From the NCBI GenBank assembly GCA_963769435.1, contig CAVYLN010000002.1, forward strand, positions 186,001 to 250,000: DNA of 64,000 nucleotides, read 5' to 3'. Below, piece by piece: positions 1-9,211 of this stretch; the first letter of the stretch is position 1, and the number at the start of each line of letters is the position of its first letter. The notes below the pieces were generated by a model. That model did not search any database. It had not been told where the DNA came from and worked only from the letters and a program-made list of their open reading frames with translations. This DNA comes from JADKAV01 sp963769435. GTDB lineage: Bacteria > Actinomycetota > Actinomycetes > S36-B12 > UBA10799. Made by a program: the position numbers and the translations under genes.

Positions 1-441
1 TGTCTTCACGATCAGCGAGGTGGCCTGCACCCTCCCGACGGTGTCCGAGGTGCCCTGGTAGCGGATGACGTCGTAGTGCTCGGCGTCGGAGCTGCGTGCG
101 AGCCGCCACGTCACTATCTCATCGGGATCCTGGGCGTAGTCGGAGTCGAAGTCGATCCACAGTTGCAGATGTGAAGCGCACAGGGGGTCACTCGACGATG
201 GGTCGTCCAGCTGCGACAGGCCACCGTCGCACACCACCGAGCGCCCTTGCCGGACATCCCTGGCCAGCCGGTCGAGCACCACCTTCGCGTCGAACAGTCC
301 CCGGTTCGTGTCGTCGGCGCGGGTCATGACACCGATCACGTCACGCAGGCCCGTCAACAGCAATGAGGACACGACACCGATCAGCACCGTGGTGACCAGC
401 ACCTCGACGAGTGTGATCCCGGATTCCTCGCGAACGTTCAT
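1..441 (-). CDS. PilW-like minor prepilin, 3' end outside window
   Basis: Reading from the ATG at 441 gives a continuous frame of 147 codons that runs off the window edge, so the C-terminus is missing. The N-terminus MNVREESGITLVEVLVTTVL is a class III-type prepilin signal: a short charged leader, a Gly, then a hydrophobic helix with Glu at mature position 5. Prepilin peptidase is expected to cleave after the Gly. The rest is a polar, mainly extracytoplasmic domain. The ATG overlaps the TGA of the upstream prepilin gene (ATGA), so the two are translationally coupled. The family (PilW/minor pseudopilin) is inferred from the N-terminus and from the pilus genes around it. The rest of the sequence is too divergent for me to assign a specific subunit. 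Confidence 0.75.
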   Translation of the reverse strand, partial: MNVREESGITLVEVLVTTVLIGVVSSLLLTGLRDVIGVMTRADDTNRGLFDAKVVLDRLARDVRQGRSVVCDGGLSQLDDPSSSDPLCASHLQLWIDFDSDYAQDPDEIVTWRLARSSDAEHYDVIRYQGTSDTVGRVQATSLIVKT

Positions 442-2092
442 CGTTCCACCACCGTGAACGTCGCCGGGAACGAACCATGGTCGTAGGCGAGCACGACTTT
501 GCCCGGGCCCGTGTTCTGCAGCCTCACGCCCAGGACCGTCTTCTTGCCGGTACTCCATTTGCCCAGTGAGAAACTGAACCAGATCTCCTGGAACCCGTTG
601 CAGGTGAAGGGCTCGATCTCCAACTCGCTGGTCTCACCCACCAGCGTGGTGCTCCCGTTCGACTTGCGCTTGTAGACCCTGGCAGTGAGTTCAACGTCCT
701 CGCCGTCCACGACGGGGCGAACCCACATTCGCAGGACCATCGTGCCGTTGTAGTCGCGGTTGTCGTTCTGCGTCTGGAACTCCACCCTCTCGGAGGCCGA
801 CGTGCCGCCCCCGGGATACAGCAAGTCGTCCTGGGGTCCCGGACGGAAGCAGGTTGGTGCTGAAGATCGGAAGATCCCGATCCGATGGGATGCTCACGCC
901 GTTCATGTCGAGGTACATGGGCGTCATGGCGGTGGATCCCGGGATGTCACCCGAGGTGGGCAGTGGGAACGTCGGCCAGGAGGTAGAGCCCGAGTTGTGC
1001 AGGACGTAGGCCTTGCGGCTGTAGCCGTTCACATTGGCGGGGGTCGGTGCCGGGTTGGAGGCGGCGCAGGTGCCGGCACTCTCTGACGGCGAGGGGGTCG
1101 GTGTCACAGTGGGCGTGACCGACGGGCTCTCACTGGTTGTAGGTGTGGGTGTCGGGGTGGCCGAGATGACAGCGCTCGGTGACCACGAGCACCGACTGCA
1201 CCGTGGCACTGGCGCCGGTCTCCTGCGACACGGCCTGCGCGGTCGTGCCGAACTGGGTCGTCGAGTTCGGGCTCCCCACGGCGACCGGTTGCAGCAGCCA
1301 GAAGACCAGCGACTCCTTGGGCTCCAGCCGGCCGCTGTCGACAGTGCCGTCCCCGTTGTGGTCGGTCATCGCCACAGTGTCGGTGGCCGGGTTGTACACA
1401 TCGTCGCCGTCATCGAGCACGATGGAGTATCCGGTGAGGTCCGCGGAGATGTTCCACTGGTCCGGCGCGCCCTGGTTGCTCAGCTGGAAGCCGAACGCCG
1501 CCGTGACACCCGGGTTGACGGTGACTGTGGAGGGACCCACGGGTGTGAGTTTGAACTCGGGCAGCGGCAGACCCCGCTGGGTCTGCGTGACGATGCTGCT
1601 GGCGGTCTTGTCCCACTGCCTGTTGTACGCCGACCATTCCGCGATCACCGTCACACGCCGGTTCTCCTCGCCGATCTCAGACGCAGGGCTGGTCACGTAG
1701 GTGTAGAGCGTGTAGTTCGCGTTGTTCACCGTGACGGTGGTGATCTGCGGGTTCACCACACCACCGGTCGCCTCGACGAGCAGTTCACCGGAGTAGCAGC
1801 TGGCCCCGGAACAGGATGCCAGGTGGGGATCCCCGGCGATCCCTCCGGGATCATGGGCGAGTGACCCGAAGGGCACGTCGCGCATCTCCTCCATGCGCTG
1901 GGTGACCAGGTCGGCGCCCTGCTGATTGAGCCGAGCGATCTGCATCGCATGCAGGGTCGACGTGGTGGCATATGCGAAGGCGGTGAGCATGCCGGAGGCG
2001 ATGGCCATGGCGACGATCAACTCGACGAGGGTGAAACCCGCCTCATCGGTTGGCCCACGGCGCGCGCGCGGCGCACGAATCCTGATCCGCAC
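438..2092 (-). CDS. Large PilV-like prepilin with Pro/Thr-rich linker (two frame breaks)
   Basis: The N-terminus, with GTG at 2092 as likely start, has a basic leader followed by G-FTLVELIVAMAIASG, a classic prepilin peptidase site with Glu5. The next ~300 residues form a beta-rich domain containing an Asp-rich stretch (VLDDGDDVY, DHNGDGTVDSG) that could bind Ca2+. A linker rich in Thr, Pro and Ser follows at about 1050-1170, then a C-terminal beta-rich domain ending in TFTVVER. The frame changes near 1170 and again near 835, while the protein continues logically across both. It is about 550 residues, much longer than a typical PilV (120-200), so it may be an adhesin-like minor pilin exposed at the tip or along the fibre; that role is inference. 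A hairpin terminator separates it from pilA, and it overlaps the next prepilin gene by ATGA. Confidence 0.7.
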
Positions 2093-2146
2093 ACTTAGAG
2101 CATCGGCGCGCAGCCGCTCCCGCTTGACCAGCCTTGCGACGCGTAG

Positions 2147-2173
2147 AAGGACCCCGGCGAACCGGGGTCCTTT
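2147..2173 (-). terminator. Hairpin terminator after pilA
   Basis: A perfect 11-bp inverted repeat (AAGGACCCCGG, 5-nt loop, CCGGGGTCCTT) lies 27 bases past the pilA stop codon and just upstream of the next prepilin gene. Only a short T-rich tail follows, so it may act as a partial terminator, or as a stabilising 3' hairpin that keeps major pilin mRNA above minor pilin mRNA. Confidence 0.6.
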
Positions 2174-2199
2174 CGATCGGTTGATCACGGCTGGTGCAT

Positions 2200-2622
2200 C
2201 AGCGGGCAGTTGCCCACTCGCCAGCGCCCGCAGGGCTCGAGTAGTTGAATGAGGTCCCGCCGTTGGCGGTGGCCTCCAGGCAGTAGTCGATCCCGGCGTT
2301 ATGCGGTCGACAGTGATCGATTGCACGTCCGCCGTCATAGTTGCTTGGCGTCGGAGTACTTGAATCCGAGGTCCTCCAACTCGAGCTCCGACCGGTGTCT
2401 CAACGGAGTAGGTCGGAGTTCTCGGTCAGATACGTCTCTTGCGCGGTCGCTGCGTTGCGCAGATCAGACTTGTACGGCGGCCTCCCAGCCCTTCTGGCGC
2501 TGGTTGAGGAAGACCGGGATGGCAATGGCTGCCAGGATTCCGATGATGATGATCACGACGAGGAGCTCGATGAGGGTGAAGCCCTCTTCCTTTTCCCGCG
2601 CCGCTTGGATGCGTGCGAACAT
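2200..2622 (-). pseudogene. pilA: Major type IV pilin PilA, reading frame broken several times
   Basis: The ATG at 2622 follows a good ribosome site (GAAGGAG, 7-nt spacing). The leader MFARIQAAREKEEG precedes FTLIELLVVIIIIGILAAIA, the canonical class IVa pilin N-terminus, with cleavage at G|F and Glu5. After GWEAAV the frame shifts; the pilin body can be followed in successive frames as SDLRNAATAQETYLTENSD, then ELELEDLGFKYSDA, then YCLEATANGGTSFNY, ending WATAR at the TGA at 2200. At least four single-base shifts are needed within about 250 bp, several of them explained by an extra C or G. The full product would be about 137 residues, normal for an actinobacterial PilA. Either the consensus is poor here or the gene is dead. 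The intact neighbouring motor genes favour the first. Confidence 0.75.
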
Positions 2623-2642
2623 TGTTGTTCTCCTTCGAATGT

Positions 2643-2655
2643 GGGGCTGAGCCCC
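2643..2655. promoter_or_regulatory. Small inverted repeat in the pilA 5' leader
   Basis: GGGGCT-G-AGCCCC is a perfect 6-bp inverted repeat 21-33 bases upstream of the pilA ATG, just outside the ribosome site. It could be an operator, or a leader structure affecting translation. No known family is recognised. Confidence 0.35.
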
Positions 2656-2721
2656 AATTGCAATGACAGAGATTGCATCGGGCTTCCGGAGGGGCCGAGT
2701 GCAGTTTCCGAATCCGCGATG

Positions 2722-2771
2722 TCACCCGTTCGGCCTAACGGGACAGGCGGTTCACCCGTTCGGATGAACGG
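2722..2771 (-). promoter_or_regulatory. Tandem operator-like array upstream of pilA
   Basis: On the pilA strand the 12-mer CCGAACGGGTGA occurs twice, exactly 30 bp apart (2752-2763 and 2722-2733). Each copy overlaps an inverted repeat: CCGTTC-4nt-GAACGG at 2756-2771 and CCCGTT-6nt-AACGGG at 2725-2742. The array sits 100-150 bp upstream of the pilA start, in an intergenic space of 217 bp. Near-helical spacing and dyad symmetry suggest cooperative binding of a dimeric regulator. The regulator is unknown and no known consensus was matched. Confidence 0.5.
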
Positions 2772-2839
2772 TTGTGAGTGGCGTGGGACCGGCAGGGTTG
2801 CTCCGATCGGACGACAGCCGTGGTGCGGATGGGGGACCC

Positions 2840-3511
2840 TCAGGTGCGCATCTCGTCGGTGAGGTGGTGGGTCAGGTTGTGGTAGTGCAGCCACCAGTCC
2901 GGCCGGTTGCGCTGCGGGCGGTGCTCCACGTGGGTGATCCCGGTGTGGTGCGTCTCGACGGCGACCACACTCCAGGGCCCCTTCTCGAAGATGTACTCGA
3001 AGACCGCTTCGATCACGCCCGCGTGCGCGACGATCAGGATCCGGCGCGGGTCGGAGGGTTCTTCGGGAGGTCCGCCCATCCGATTGCGCCGAGCCGCCGG
3101 CACCAACGTCTCGACGAAGGCCCCTACCCTTGAACGGAACTGCATCCAACTCTCACCAGTCGCGGTCACGGGGGTGTAGGGATCCAGGGTGCCCCACAAC
3201 TCCGGGGTGAAGGGCTCGAACTCGACCGCAGGGATCGGCGAGCCGTCGGGGCGACAGGTCCCGATCTCGCGGACCCCGTCCTTGAGTTCCGGGTGCCTGT
3301 CGATGGCTCGGCCGATGATCTGCGCCGTCTGGACGGTCCTCGCCACGCTGCTGGCGTAGAAGTCCGTGACGTGGATGTTCTCCTTGATCCACTCGCCGGC
3401 GCGGGCCGCCTGCTCGCGACCCAGCTCGGTCAGCGGCTCGTCCCGGTGTTCGATCGTGAGATCACCGAGGTTGACGTGGCTCTGCCCGTGACGGACGAGA
3501 TACAGGTGCAC
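2840..3511 (-). CDS. Histidine phosphatase family (phosphoglycerate mutase-like) protein
   Basis: A 223-residue protein from the GTG at 3511. It opens with MHLYLVRHGQSHVN, which holds the RHG catalytic motif whose His is phosphorylated during turnover. The second catalytic His is in ILIVAHAGVIEAV near the middle, and an Arg/Glu pair (ASSVARTVQTAQ, EIGTC) supports the family. These cytosolic enzymes remove phosphate from small metabolites or proteins; the substrate cannot be read from sequence. It stands alone between the pilA control region and the divergent EAL gene, with no overlap to suggest co-transcription with pilus genes. The C-terminus contains several His residues (LHYHNLTHHLTDEMRT), of unknown meaning. 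Confidence 0.85.
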   Translation of the reverse strand: MHLYLVRHGQSHVNLGDLTIEHRDEPLTELGREQAARAGEWIKENIHVTDFYASSVARTVQTAQIIGRAIDRHPELKDGVREIGTCRPDGSPIPAVEFEPFTPELWGTLDPYTPVTATGESWMQFRSRVGAFVETLVPAARRNRMGGPPEEPSDPRRILIVAHAGVIEAVFEYIFEKGPWSVVAVETHHTGITHVEHRPQRNRPDWWLHYHNLTHHLTDEMRT

Positions 3512-3670
3512 AACCCAACGCTAGCCCGGCGGCGCGACAACGTTGTCCCCTTCGGTCGCACCTGTGGGCGATTCGGCCATGCGATCGAGTACCAGTTCAG
3601 CGACGGGCCCGCTGGTCGTCGGAGGCTAGAACAGACGTTGACTTCACGAACAAACCCAATACCCCAGGTC

Positions 3671-3697
3671 TATTCGACTACGCTGCGTAGTCGAATA
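3671..3697. repeat. Perfect 12-bp-arm palindrome upstream of the EAL gene
   Basis: TATTCGACTACG, 3-nt spacer CTG, CGTAGTCGAATA: both arms match perfectly. It lies about 110 bp upstream of the GGDEF/EAL start in the divergent 295-bp intergenic region (3512-3806). It is AT-richer than its surroundings. It could be an operator or a strong hairpin. I saw nothing else definite in that intergenic space. Confidence 0.6.
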
Positions 3698-3806
3698 CGG
3701 CAGGTGGGTAGCCGAACAGGCCTTTCACGGCTTCCGTCGCGCAGAGGTGTGACACAACCTGCAACAGTGGCGGCTCGGACGGTGCCGCAGCAGAAGCGAG
3801 GGATCG

Positions 3807-6606
3807 ATGGCGCGAGCGCGCTCTTCGGGGGCCACATCAGCGGTCTCGCACGCCATCCCGCGGCAAGTACCGCGAATGCCGGCCGACCTCTCGCCCGAGG
3901 ACTATCGACTGATCGCCGAGAACGCCTCGGACGTGGTGTTCCGCACGGACACCCGTGGCGTCGTGACGTGGATCAGCCCATCCGTCAGGACCCTTCTCGG
4001 CTGGCTACCCGAGGAGATCGCCAACCATGACGTCCTGATGCTCCTGCACGGGGAGGATCGCCTTCCGTATGAGCGGAGCCGAAGCCGTGTGACCGAGGGC
4101 GAGGCGATCGTCATCGAGTTCCGGGCGCGTCATCGTGGGGGCGATTATGTCTGGATCTCCTCGGATGTGCGGCCCTTGCGCGACGAGGTCGGTCGGATCA
4201 TCGGCATGGTCGGGAGTTGGCGAGACGCCACACAGCGCCGCCTCGCCGAACAGCGCGTCGAGGAAACGGCTGAACAGTTCCGACTGCTCGCCGAGAACGC
4301 CTCCGACGTGGTGTTCATGTCGGGACCCGACCACACTGTTCGGTGGATCGCGCCTACTGTCACCGGCGCATTGGGATGGTCTCCGGACGAGCTGGTGGGA
4401 ACCGACTTCGTGGACTACATCCATCCCGACTATTCAGACGTAGTGCGCTCGACCCGGTTGAGAATCATGAGTGATACCGATGCCCTGAATGAGGTGTCCG
4501 GTCTCGAGTTGCGCGTACGGACCAAGGCAGGGGGCTATCGGTGGTTCTCCGGGCGAGCCACGCAGGTCGGCGGAGGAACTGGCCTGGTCGGAGGCCTCCG
4601 CGACGTCCATGACCTGGTCACTGAACGCCGACGGGCGGCGAGGAACGAGGAACGACAGCGTGCCGTGCTCGACAACCTTTTCGATCCTCATGTGACCCTC
4701 AGGCCCGTACGTGACGACCGGGGCGCCATCGACGACTTCACGTTCGCCGACGCCAATGCGGCGGCGGGCCAACAGTTGCGGATGGAGCCCGATGCGCTCA
4801 TCGGGTACACGTTGCGGGTCTTCCTGCCCGAGAACATCGACATCTTCGACCTGTGTCTGGGCGTGTTCGAGACCGGCGAGTCACTGGCGATGGACAACTA
4901 CCCGTTGGGCGCTCCGGCGTCCGAGACCAAGTACTTCGAAGTACGCGTGGTCAAGGTCCGCGATGAACTGATCTGCAGCTTCCGGGACGTCACCCACCGA
5001 CACGTCGCTGAGATGGAACTGGCCGAGTCCCAGAGCAGGTACCGGCGGTTGGCGGAGAACGCCGCGGATGTGGTCTATGAGTTCGGCCTCGACGGCCGCC
5101 TGATCTGGGTGTCGCCTTCGGTCACCGAAGCACTGGGGTGGGCCCCATCGGCCCTGCTCGGCAAACGAGTCATGGACTTCGTACACCCGCAGGACGTGAA
5201 GCGTGGGGCCCCCGGTGCGGCCTACCCGGGCAATCGTGAGGTGCGACTGAAGACACCGAACGGGCAATGGAAGTGGATGCGCATCTCAGGACGCCCACTT
5301 CGGGATGCCAACCGGCGGGCGACGGGTTTCATCGAGACGGCCCACGACATCCAGGCCGAGATGGACGCACGTCTCAGACTGGCCCATCAGATCGACCACG
5401 ACCCCCTCACCGGCCTCCGCAACCGAGCGGGGCTGCTGGGGACTCTAGGTGGATCGCCGACCGGCTCCGCACTGCTGGCGGTGGGCATCGACGAACTCGG
5501 TGCTGTCGCCGACGCGTTCACACACACTGCAGCGGATCGCGTCGCGGCCCACATCGCCAACCGGCTCGAGTCGATCGTGGGCAGAGATCACCTCGCGCGC
5601 ATCACCGAGGACGAGTTCGCCCTCCTGGTCGACGACGACCGCGCTGAGCGACTGGAAGAAGTCGCCCAACATGTTCGTGCGGCGGTCTCTCTGCCCATCG
5701 GTATCGGCGAACACAGCATCGACGTGACCGTCAGCATCGGGATCGCGGGGAACGCCCAGGGGAGAACCACGGAGGACTGGCTGCGGGCAGCCACCACCGC
5801 CCTGCACCACGCCCGCTCTCTAGGGGGCAATCGCCTCGAGTTCCAGGATTCGACGATGTCCCAGACGGCCCGCGACAGGGTCATCATCCGCAGTGCGATC
5901 AGGGACGGACTGCGCGAGGCCCAGTTCCGGGCCTGGTACCAGCCGGTCGTGTCGCTAGCCACGAGGACAGTGGTCGGGTACGAGGCCCTTGCGAGATGGC
6001 ACAAGGGCGAGGGCGAGATGATCGGGCCGGACGTGTTCATCCCAGCGGCCGCACATGCGGATCTCATCATGGATCTGGATCGCGTCATCCTCGCTGACGC
6101 CCTGGCCATGATCTCAAGCAATCCGGACTTCTGGATATCCGTGAACGCGTCCGCTGCCAGCCTGTGCGACATCACCTTCGCCGAACACGTGGGTGCGGAG
6201 TTGACCCGTACAGGTGTTGCGGCGGGGCGATTGCAGTTGGAGGTCACCGAGACTTCGCTGATGCGGGACCCAGACGTCGTTCGACCGGACGTTGGTCGAA
6301 CTGGACCGCCTAGGGGTCTCGGTCTGGGTCGACGACTTCGGCACCGGCTACTCGTCCATCACCCACCTGCGGGACCTGCCCATCTCCGGCATGAAGTTGG
6401 ACCGTTCTTTCACCCAGGACATCGCGACCGATCCGACGCGAGTGCGACTGGCGCAGGGGCTCGTCGGCCTGGCCAGCGGACTGGGGCTGGAGACGGTGGC
6501 CGAGGGGATCGAGACCGAGGTGCAGGCGCAGATAGTCGCCGAACTGGGCTGGGAGATGGGCCAGGGGTGGCTCTTCGGGCGTCCGGCCGCCACACCCATG
6601 GACTGA
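3807..6606 (+). CDS. PAS-PAS-PAS-PAS-GGDEF(degenerate)-EAL c-di-GMP phosphodiesterase (one frame break)
   Basis: About 930 residues once the break near 6285 is bridged. Three PAS domains share the motif LAENASDVV/LAENAADVV (starting near residues 31, 156 and 415), and a divergent PAS-like domain lies between them (about 285-405). A GGDEF domain begins at HDPLTGLRNR (~531), but its active-site loop reads ITEDEF instead of GGDEF, so cyclase activity is unlikely. The EAL domain is complete: YEALARW, SVNAS, LEVTE, then after the break DDFGTGYSS, MKLDRSF, AEGIE and GQGWLFGRP. These are the metal- and substrate-binding residues of active c-di-GMP phosphodiesterases. No transmembrane segment is visible, so it is probably a cytosolic sensor. 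It is convergent with pilC (5-bp gap), which suggests it lowers c-di-GMP for the pilus machine; that link is inference. Confidence 0.9.
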
Positions 6607-6611
6607 TTGTC

Positions 6612-7832
6612 CTACTCGATCAGTTCGAAGACCTTGAAGATCGGCATGTAGAGGGCGATGATCATGGCGCCCACGATCCCGCCGACGACCGCGATCATCA
6701 GGGGCTCGATCAGCGACGTCAGGGACTCCGTGGTCGCCTTCACCTCGGCGTCGTAGAAGTCCGAGATCTTGTGCAGCATCGCATCCAGAGATCCCGTGTC
6801 CTCGCCGACCGCCATCATCTGCACGACCATCGGCGGGAACACCGGGTGATTGACCAACGGACCGGCCAACGACTCCCCCTGTCGCACGGACAGTTCGACG
6901 TCCCGCACAGCCCGTGCGATGACCACGTTCCCGGTGGTGTCCGCGACGATGTCGAGTGACTGCAGGATGGGCACACCGGCGTGGATCATGGTTCCGAGGT
7001 TGCGCGTGAAGCGGGACAAGGCGATCTTCTGGAACAGCGTTCCGAAGACCGGTGTCTTCAACTTCAACGGGTCGACCACGTTGCGGACTCTCGGCTCGTT
7101 CTTGTACTTGCGCCAGAGGAACAGGCCAAGGATCAGCAGCACGAGCAGCAGTGGCGCCAGGTTCTTGAGTAGGTCCGACAGCAGGACGAGCACTCGTGTG
7201 GGGAGCGGCAACTCTCCACCGAGGCCCGCGAACAGATTCGCGAACACCGGGACGATGAACAGCAGCATCGCTGTCAACGACAGGATGGCGAATGCGAAGA
7301 CGACCAGCGGATAGGTCATGGCTGACTTCACTGTCTGACGCAGCGCGACCTCGGCCTCGAAGTTGTCGGCGAGTTGGCTGAGCACCTGGTCCAGGAATCC
7401 GCCGGTCTCGCCGGCCCTGGTCATGTTCACCATGATGGGCGGGAAGATCTTCGGGTGCTGGGCCAGCGCCTGGGACAGCGAGGACCCCTGCTCGACCGAC
7501 AACCTCACCGCGGCGTAGACCTCGCCCAACTTCTTGTTCTCGGTCTGCTCGGAGAGGATCGTCAGAGCCCGCAGCAGCGACAAACCGGAATTGATCATGG
7601 TCGCGAACTGTCGAGCCGAGATGGCAAGGTCCTTCAACTTCACCCGGTTGCTGAGACCGGGGATGTTGATCTCCTTCTTGAGCCCCGCATTCGCCTGCGT
7701 GATGGAGATGGGGGCGTATCCCATCCCCTTCAGCTTCGTGGCGACCACGGTCGGCGACTCCGCCTCGATACGACCGCGCACGACCTTGCCGGTCCGGTCC
7801 CGGACCTGGTAGTCGAAGCTGGCCAGACTCAT
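6612..7832 (-). CDS. pilC: Type IV pilus inner-membrane platform protein PilC
   Basis: A 406-residue protein starting at the ATG at 7832, which overlaps the pilT stop as ATGA. The N-terminus FDYQVRDRTGKVVRGRIEAE and the tandem T2SSF domains (residues ~70-195 and ~270-395) are typical of PilC/GspF. Three hydrophobic helices are visible: near 170-190 (VVFAFAILSLTAMLLFIVPV), near 220-240 (LLLVLLILGLFL) and near the C-terminus (IAVVGGIVGAMIIALYMPI). The family forms the membrane platform that the PilB and PilT ATPases act on to add or remove pilin. Motifs such as ARQFATMINSGLSLLRAL and MVQMMAVGEDTGSLDAML are well conserved. Its position directly after pilT is the usual pilus arrangement. Confidence 0.95.
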   Translation of the reverse strand: MSLASFDYQVRDRTGKVVRGRIEAESPTVVATKLKGMGYAPISITQANAGLKKEINIPGLSNRVKLKDLAISARQFATMINSGLSLLRALTILSEQTENKKLGEVYAAVRLSVEQGSSLSQALAQHPKIFPPIMVNMTRAGETGGFLDQVLSQLADNFEAEVALRQTVKSAMTYPLVVFAFAILSLTAMLLFIVPVFANLFAGLGGELPLPTRVLVLLSDLLKNLAPLLLVLLILGLFLWRKYKNEPRVRNVVDPLKLKTPVFGTLFQKIALSRFTRNLGTMIHAGVPILQSLDIVADTTGNVVIARAVRDVELSVRQGESLAGPLVNHPVFPPMVVQMMAVGEDTGSLDAMLHKISDFYDAEVKATTESLTSLIEPLMIAVVGGIVGAMIIALYMPIFKVFELIE

Positions 7833-8968
7833 TGCGGCCTCCCGGCGAGCCGGGTGAAGTCCTCGGAGTGATGGCACTTCTCCAAGCCCACTTCGAAGGT
7901 GATCTGGCGCTTGCGAAGCAACTCGGCGAGGTGTTGGTCAAGCGTCTGCATCCCGTACTGGGCACCCGCCTGCATGGACGAGTAGATCTGGTGGGTCTTG
8001 CCCTCACGGATGAGGTTACGGATGGCGGGAGTGGCGACCAGTACCTCGGCCGCCACGACGCGGGATTTGCCGTCGGTGGTCTTGCACAGTGTCTGGCACA
8101 CCACGCCCTGCAGTGTGCCTGCGACCTGTTGCCGGATCTGCTGCTGCTGATGCGGCGGGAAGACATCGATGATGCGGTCGATGGTCTGTGCGGCATCCTG
8201 GGTGTGAAGGGTCGCGAAGACGAGGTGCCCGGTCTCGGCGGCCGTCAGCGCTACCTGGATCGTCTCGAGGTCCCGCATCTCACCCACCAGGATGATGTCC
8301 GGGTCCTGGCGCAGGACATGCTTGAGCGCCTCGGCGAACGAGTGCGTGTCGGTGCCGACCTCGCGCTGGTTCACCAGGCAGTTCCGGTGCCGGTGCAGGA
8401 ATTCGATGGGATCTTCCACAGTCATGATGTGGTCGTGACGATTCGTGTTCGCGATGTCGATCAACGACGCCAGGGTCGTACTCTTGCCCGATCCGGTGGG
8501 TCCGGTGACCAATACGAAACCACGCGGCAGCGCAGCGAAATTCGACACCACCGGCGGGATGCCCAGCGATTCGAGGCTCTTGATGTCGAAGGGGATCACA
8601 CGGAACGCCGCCCCGACCGAGTCCCGCTGCTTGTACATGTTGACGCGGAAACGGGCCCGGCCCGGGATCGCGTAGGAGAAGTCCAGTTCCAGCCGCTCCT
8701 CGAACGTCTCGCGCTGTTGCTGGGTCAGCATGGCGTACAGGACCCTCTGCAGCGAGACCGCATCCATCCTGGGTGCCCCCCGTAGCGGTTGCAGATTCCC
8801 CGCCACACGCACCGTCGGTGGGGCCCCGGCGGTGAGGTGCAGGTCGCTGGCGTCCAGATCGAGCATGGCCTCGAGCGCCTGCACGAGGCTCACGTCGCTG
8901 GGCTTGACCCGCTGTTCGGTCGTCGGGCGTGCGGGCGCCGTCGGAGGAGGCATGTTCTGTACCGACAT
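7829..8968 (-). CDS. pilT: Type IV pilus retraction ATPase PilT
   Basis: 379 residues from the ATG at 8968, preceded by GGAAGGA. The core has Walker A GPTGSGKSTT, the Asp box TVEDPIEF, Walker B IILVGEMRD and the His box ATLHTQDAAQT. The PilT hallmark AIRNLIREGKTHQI near residue 310 separates it from PilB-type ATPases. PilT hexamers drive pilin disassembly at the inner membrane and so power retraction and twitching. The first 25 residues are a Pro-rich extension, followed by the PAS-like N-terminal domain (LDASDLHLTAGAPPTVRV). A 243-bp gap with a palindromic repeat separates it from pilB; it overlaps pilC. Confidence 0.95.
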   Translation of the reverse strand: MSVQNMPPPTAPARPTTEQRVKPSDVSLVQALEAMLDLDASDLHLTAGAPPTVRVAGNLQPLRGAPRMDAVSLQRVLYAMLTQQQRETFEERLELDFSYAIPGRARFRVNMYKQRDSVGAAFRVIPFDIKSLESLGIPPVVSNFAALPRGFVLVTGPTGSGKSTTLASLIDIANTNRHDHIMTVEDPIEFLHRHRNCLVNQREVGTDTHSFAEALKHVLRQDPDIILVGEMRDLETIQVALTAAETGHLVFATLHTQDAAQTIDRIIDVFPPHQQQQIRQQVAGTLQGVVCQTLCKTTDGKSRVVAAEVLVATPAIRNLIREGKTHQIYSSMQAGAQYGMQTLDQHLAELLRKRQITFEVGLEKCHHSEDFTRLAGRPQ

Positions 8969-9080
8969 CGGCGATCCTTCCGCAGCTACTCATGGTCGAT
9001 GTCGGCAGGCCCGCCGCATTCCTTGAGCGGGGACCAACCCGTGCGCCGCATCCGCCGTGCGCCCCCGACCCGCGTTGCGT

Positions 9081-9156
9081 CGAGGTTGGAGGTTGTTCAC
9101 GAGGTTGGAGAACGCACGCGTGGTTTCTCCACCCTCGTGAACGAACTCCAACGTCG
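9081..9156 (+). repeat. Intergenic palindromic repeat, copy A
   Basis: A 32-bp left arm (9081-9112) pairs with a 32-bp right arm (9125-9156) at 28 of 32 positions across a 12-nt loop. The core GAGGTTGGAGAAC recurs in the two elements at 41.6-41.9 kb. It lies in the pilT-pilB gap and could act as a transcription attenuator or mRNA processing site, or simply be a mobile palindromic element. The rest of that gap (8969-9211) shows nothing else I recognise. Confidence 0.8.
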
Positions 9157-9211
9157 CCGGGGTCGCGCACGGGGTCGGCACCGCGGCGGCCCCCCGGAGC
9201 GGGCCGTTCGG

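Noticed and set aside
438..2622. Phase-variable control of pilin expression by frame shifts
   Set aside because: The breaks are not in simple repeats or long homopolymers, and are too many in one gene; consensus error or decay fits better.
2640..2839. A c-di-GMP riboswitch upstream of pilA
   Set aside because: The conserved core and tetraloop/receptor pattern of class I c-di-GMP riboswitches is not present; only dyads and tandem 12-mers are seen.
6310..8196. Long minus-strand open frame covering pilC and EAL
   Set aside because: It is a low-complexity Arg/Gly/Pro shadow of pilC in another frame, as often occurs in high-GC DNA.
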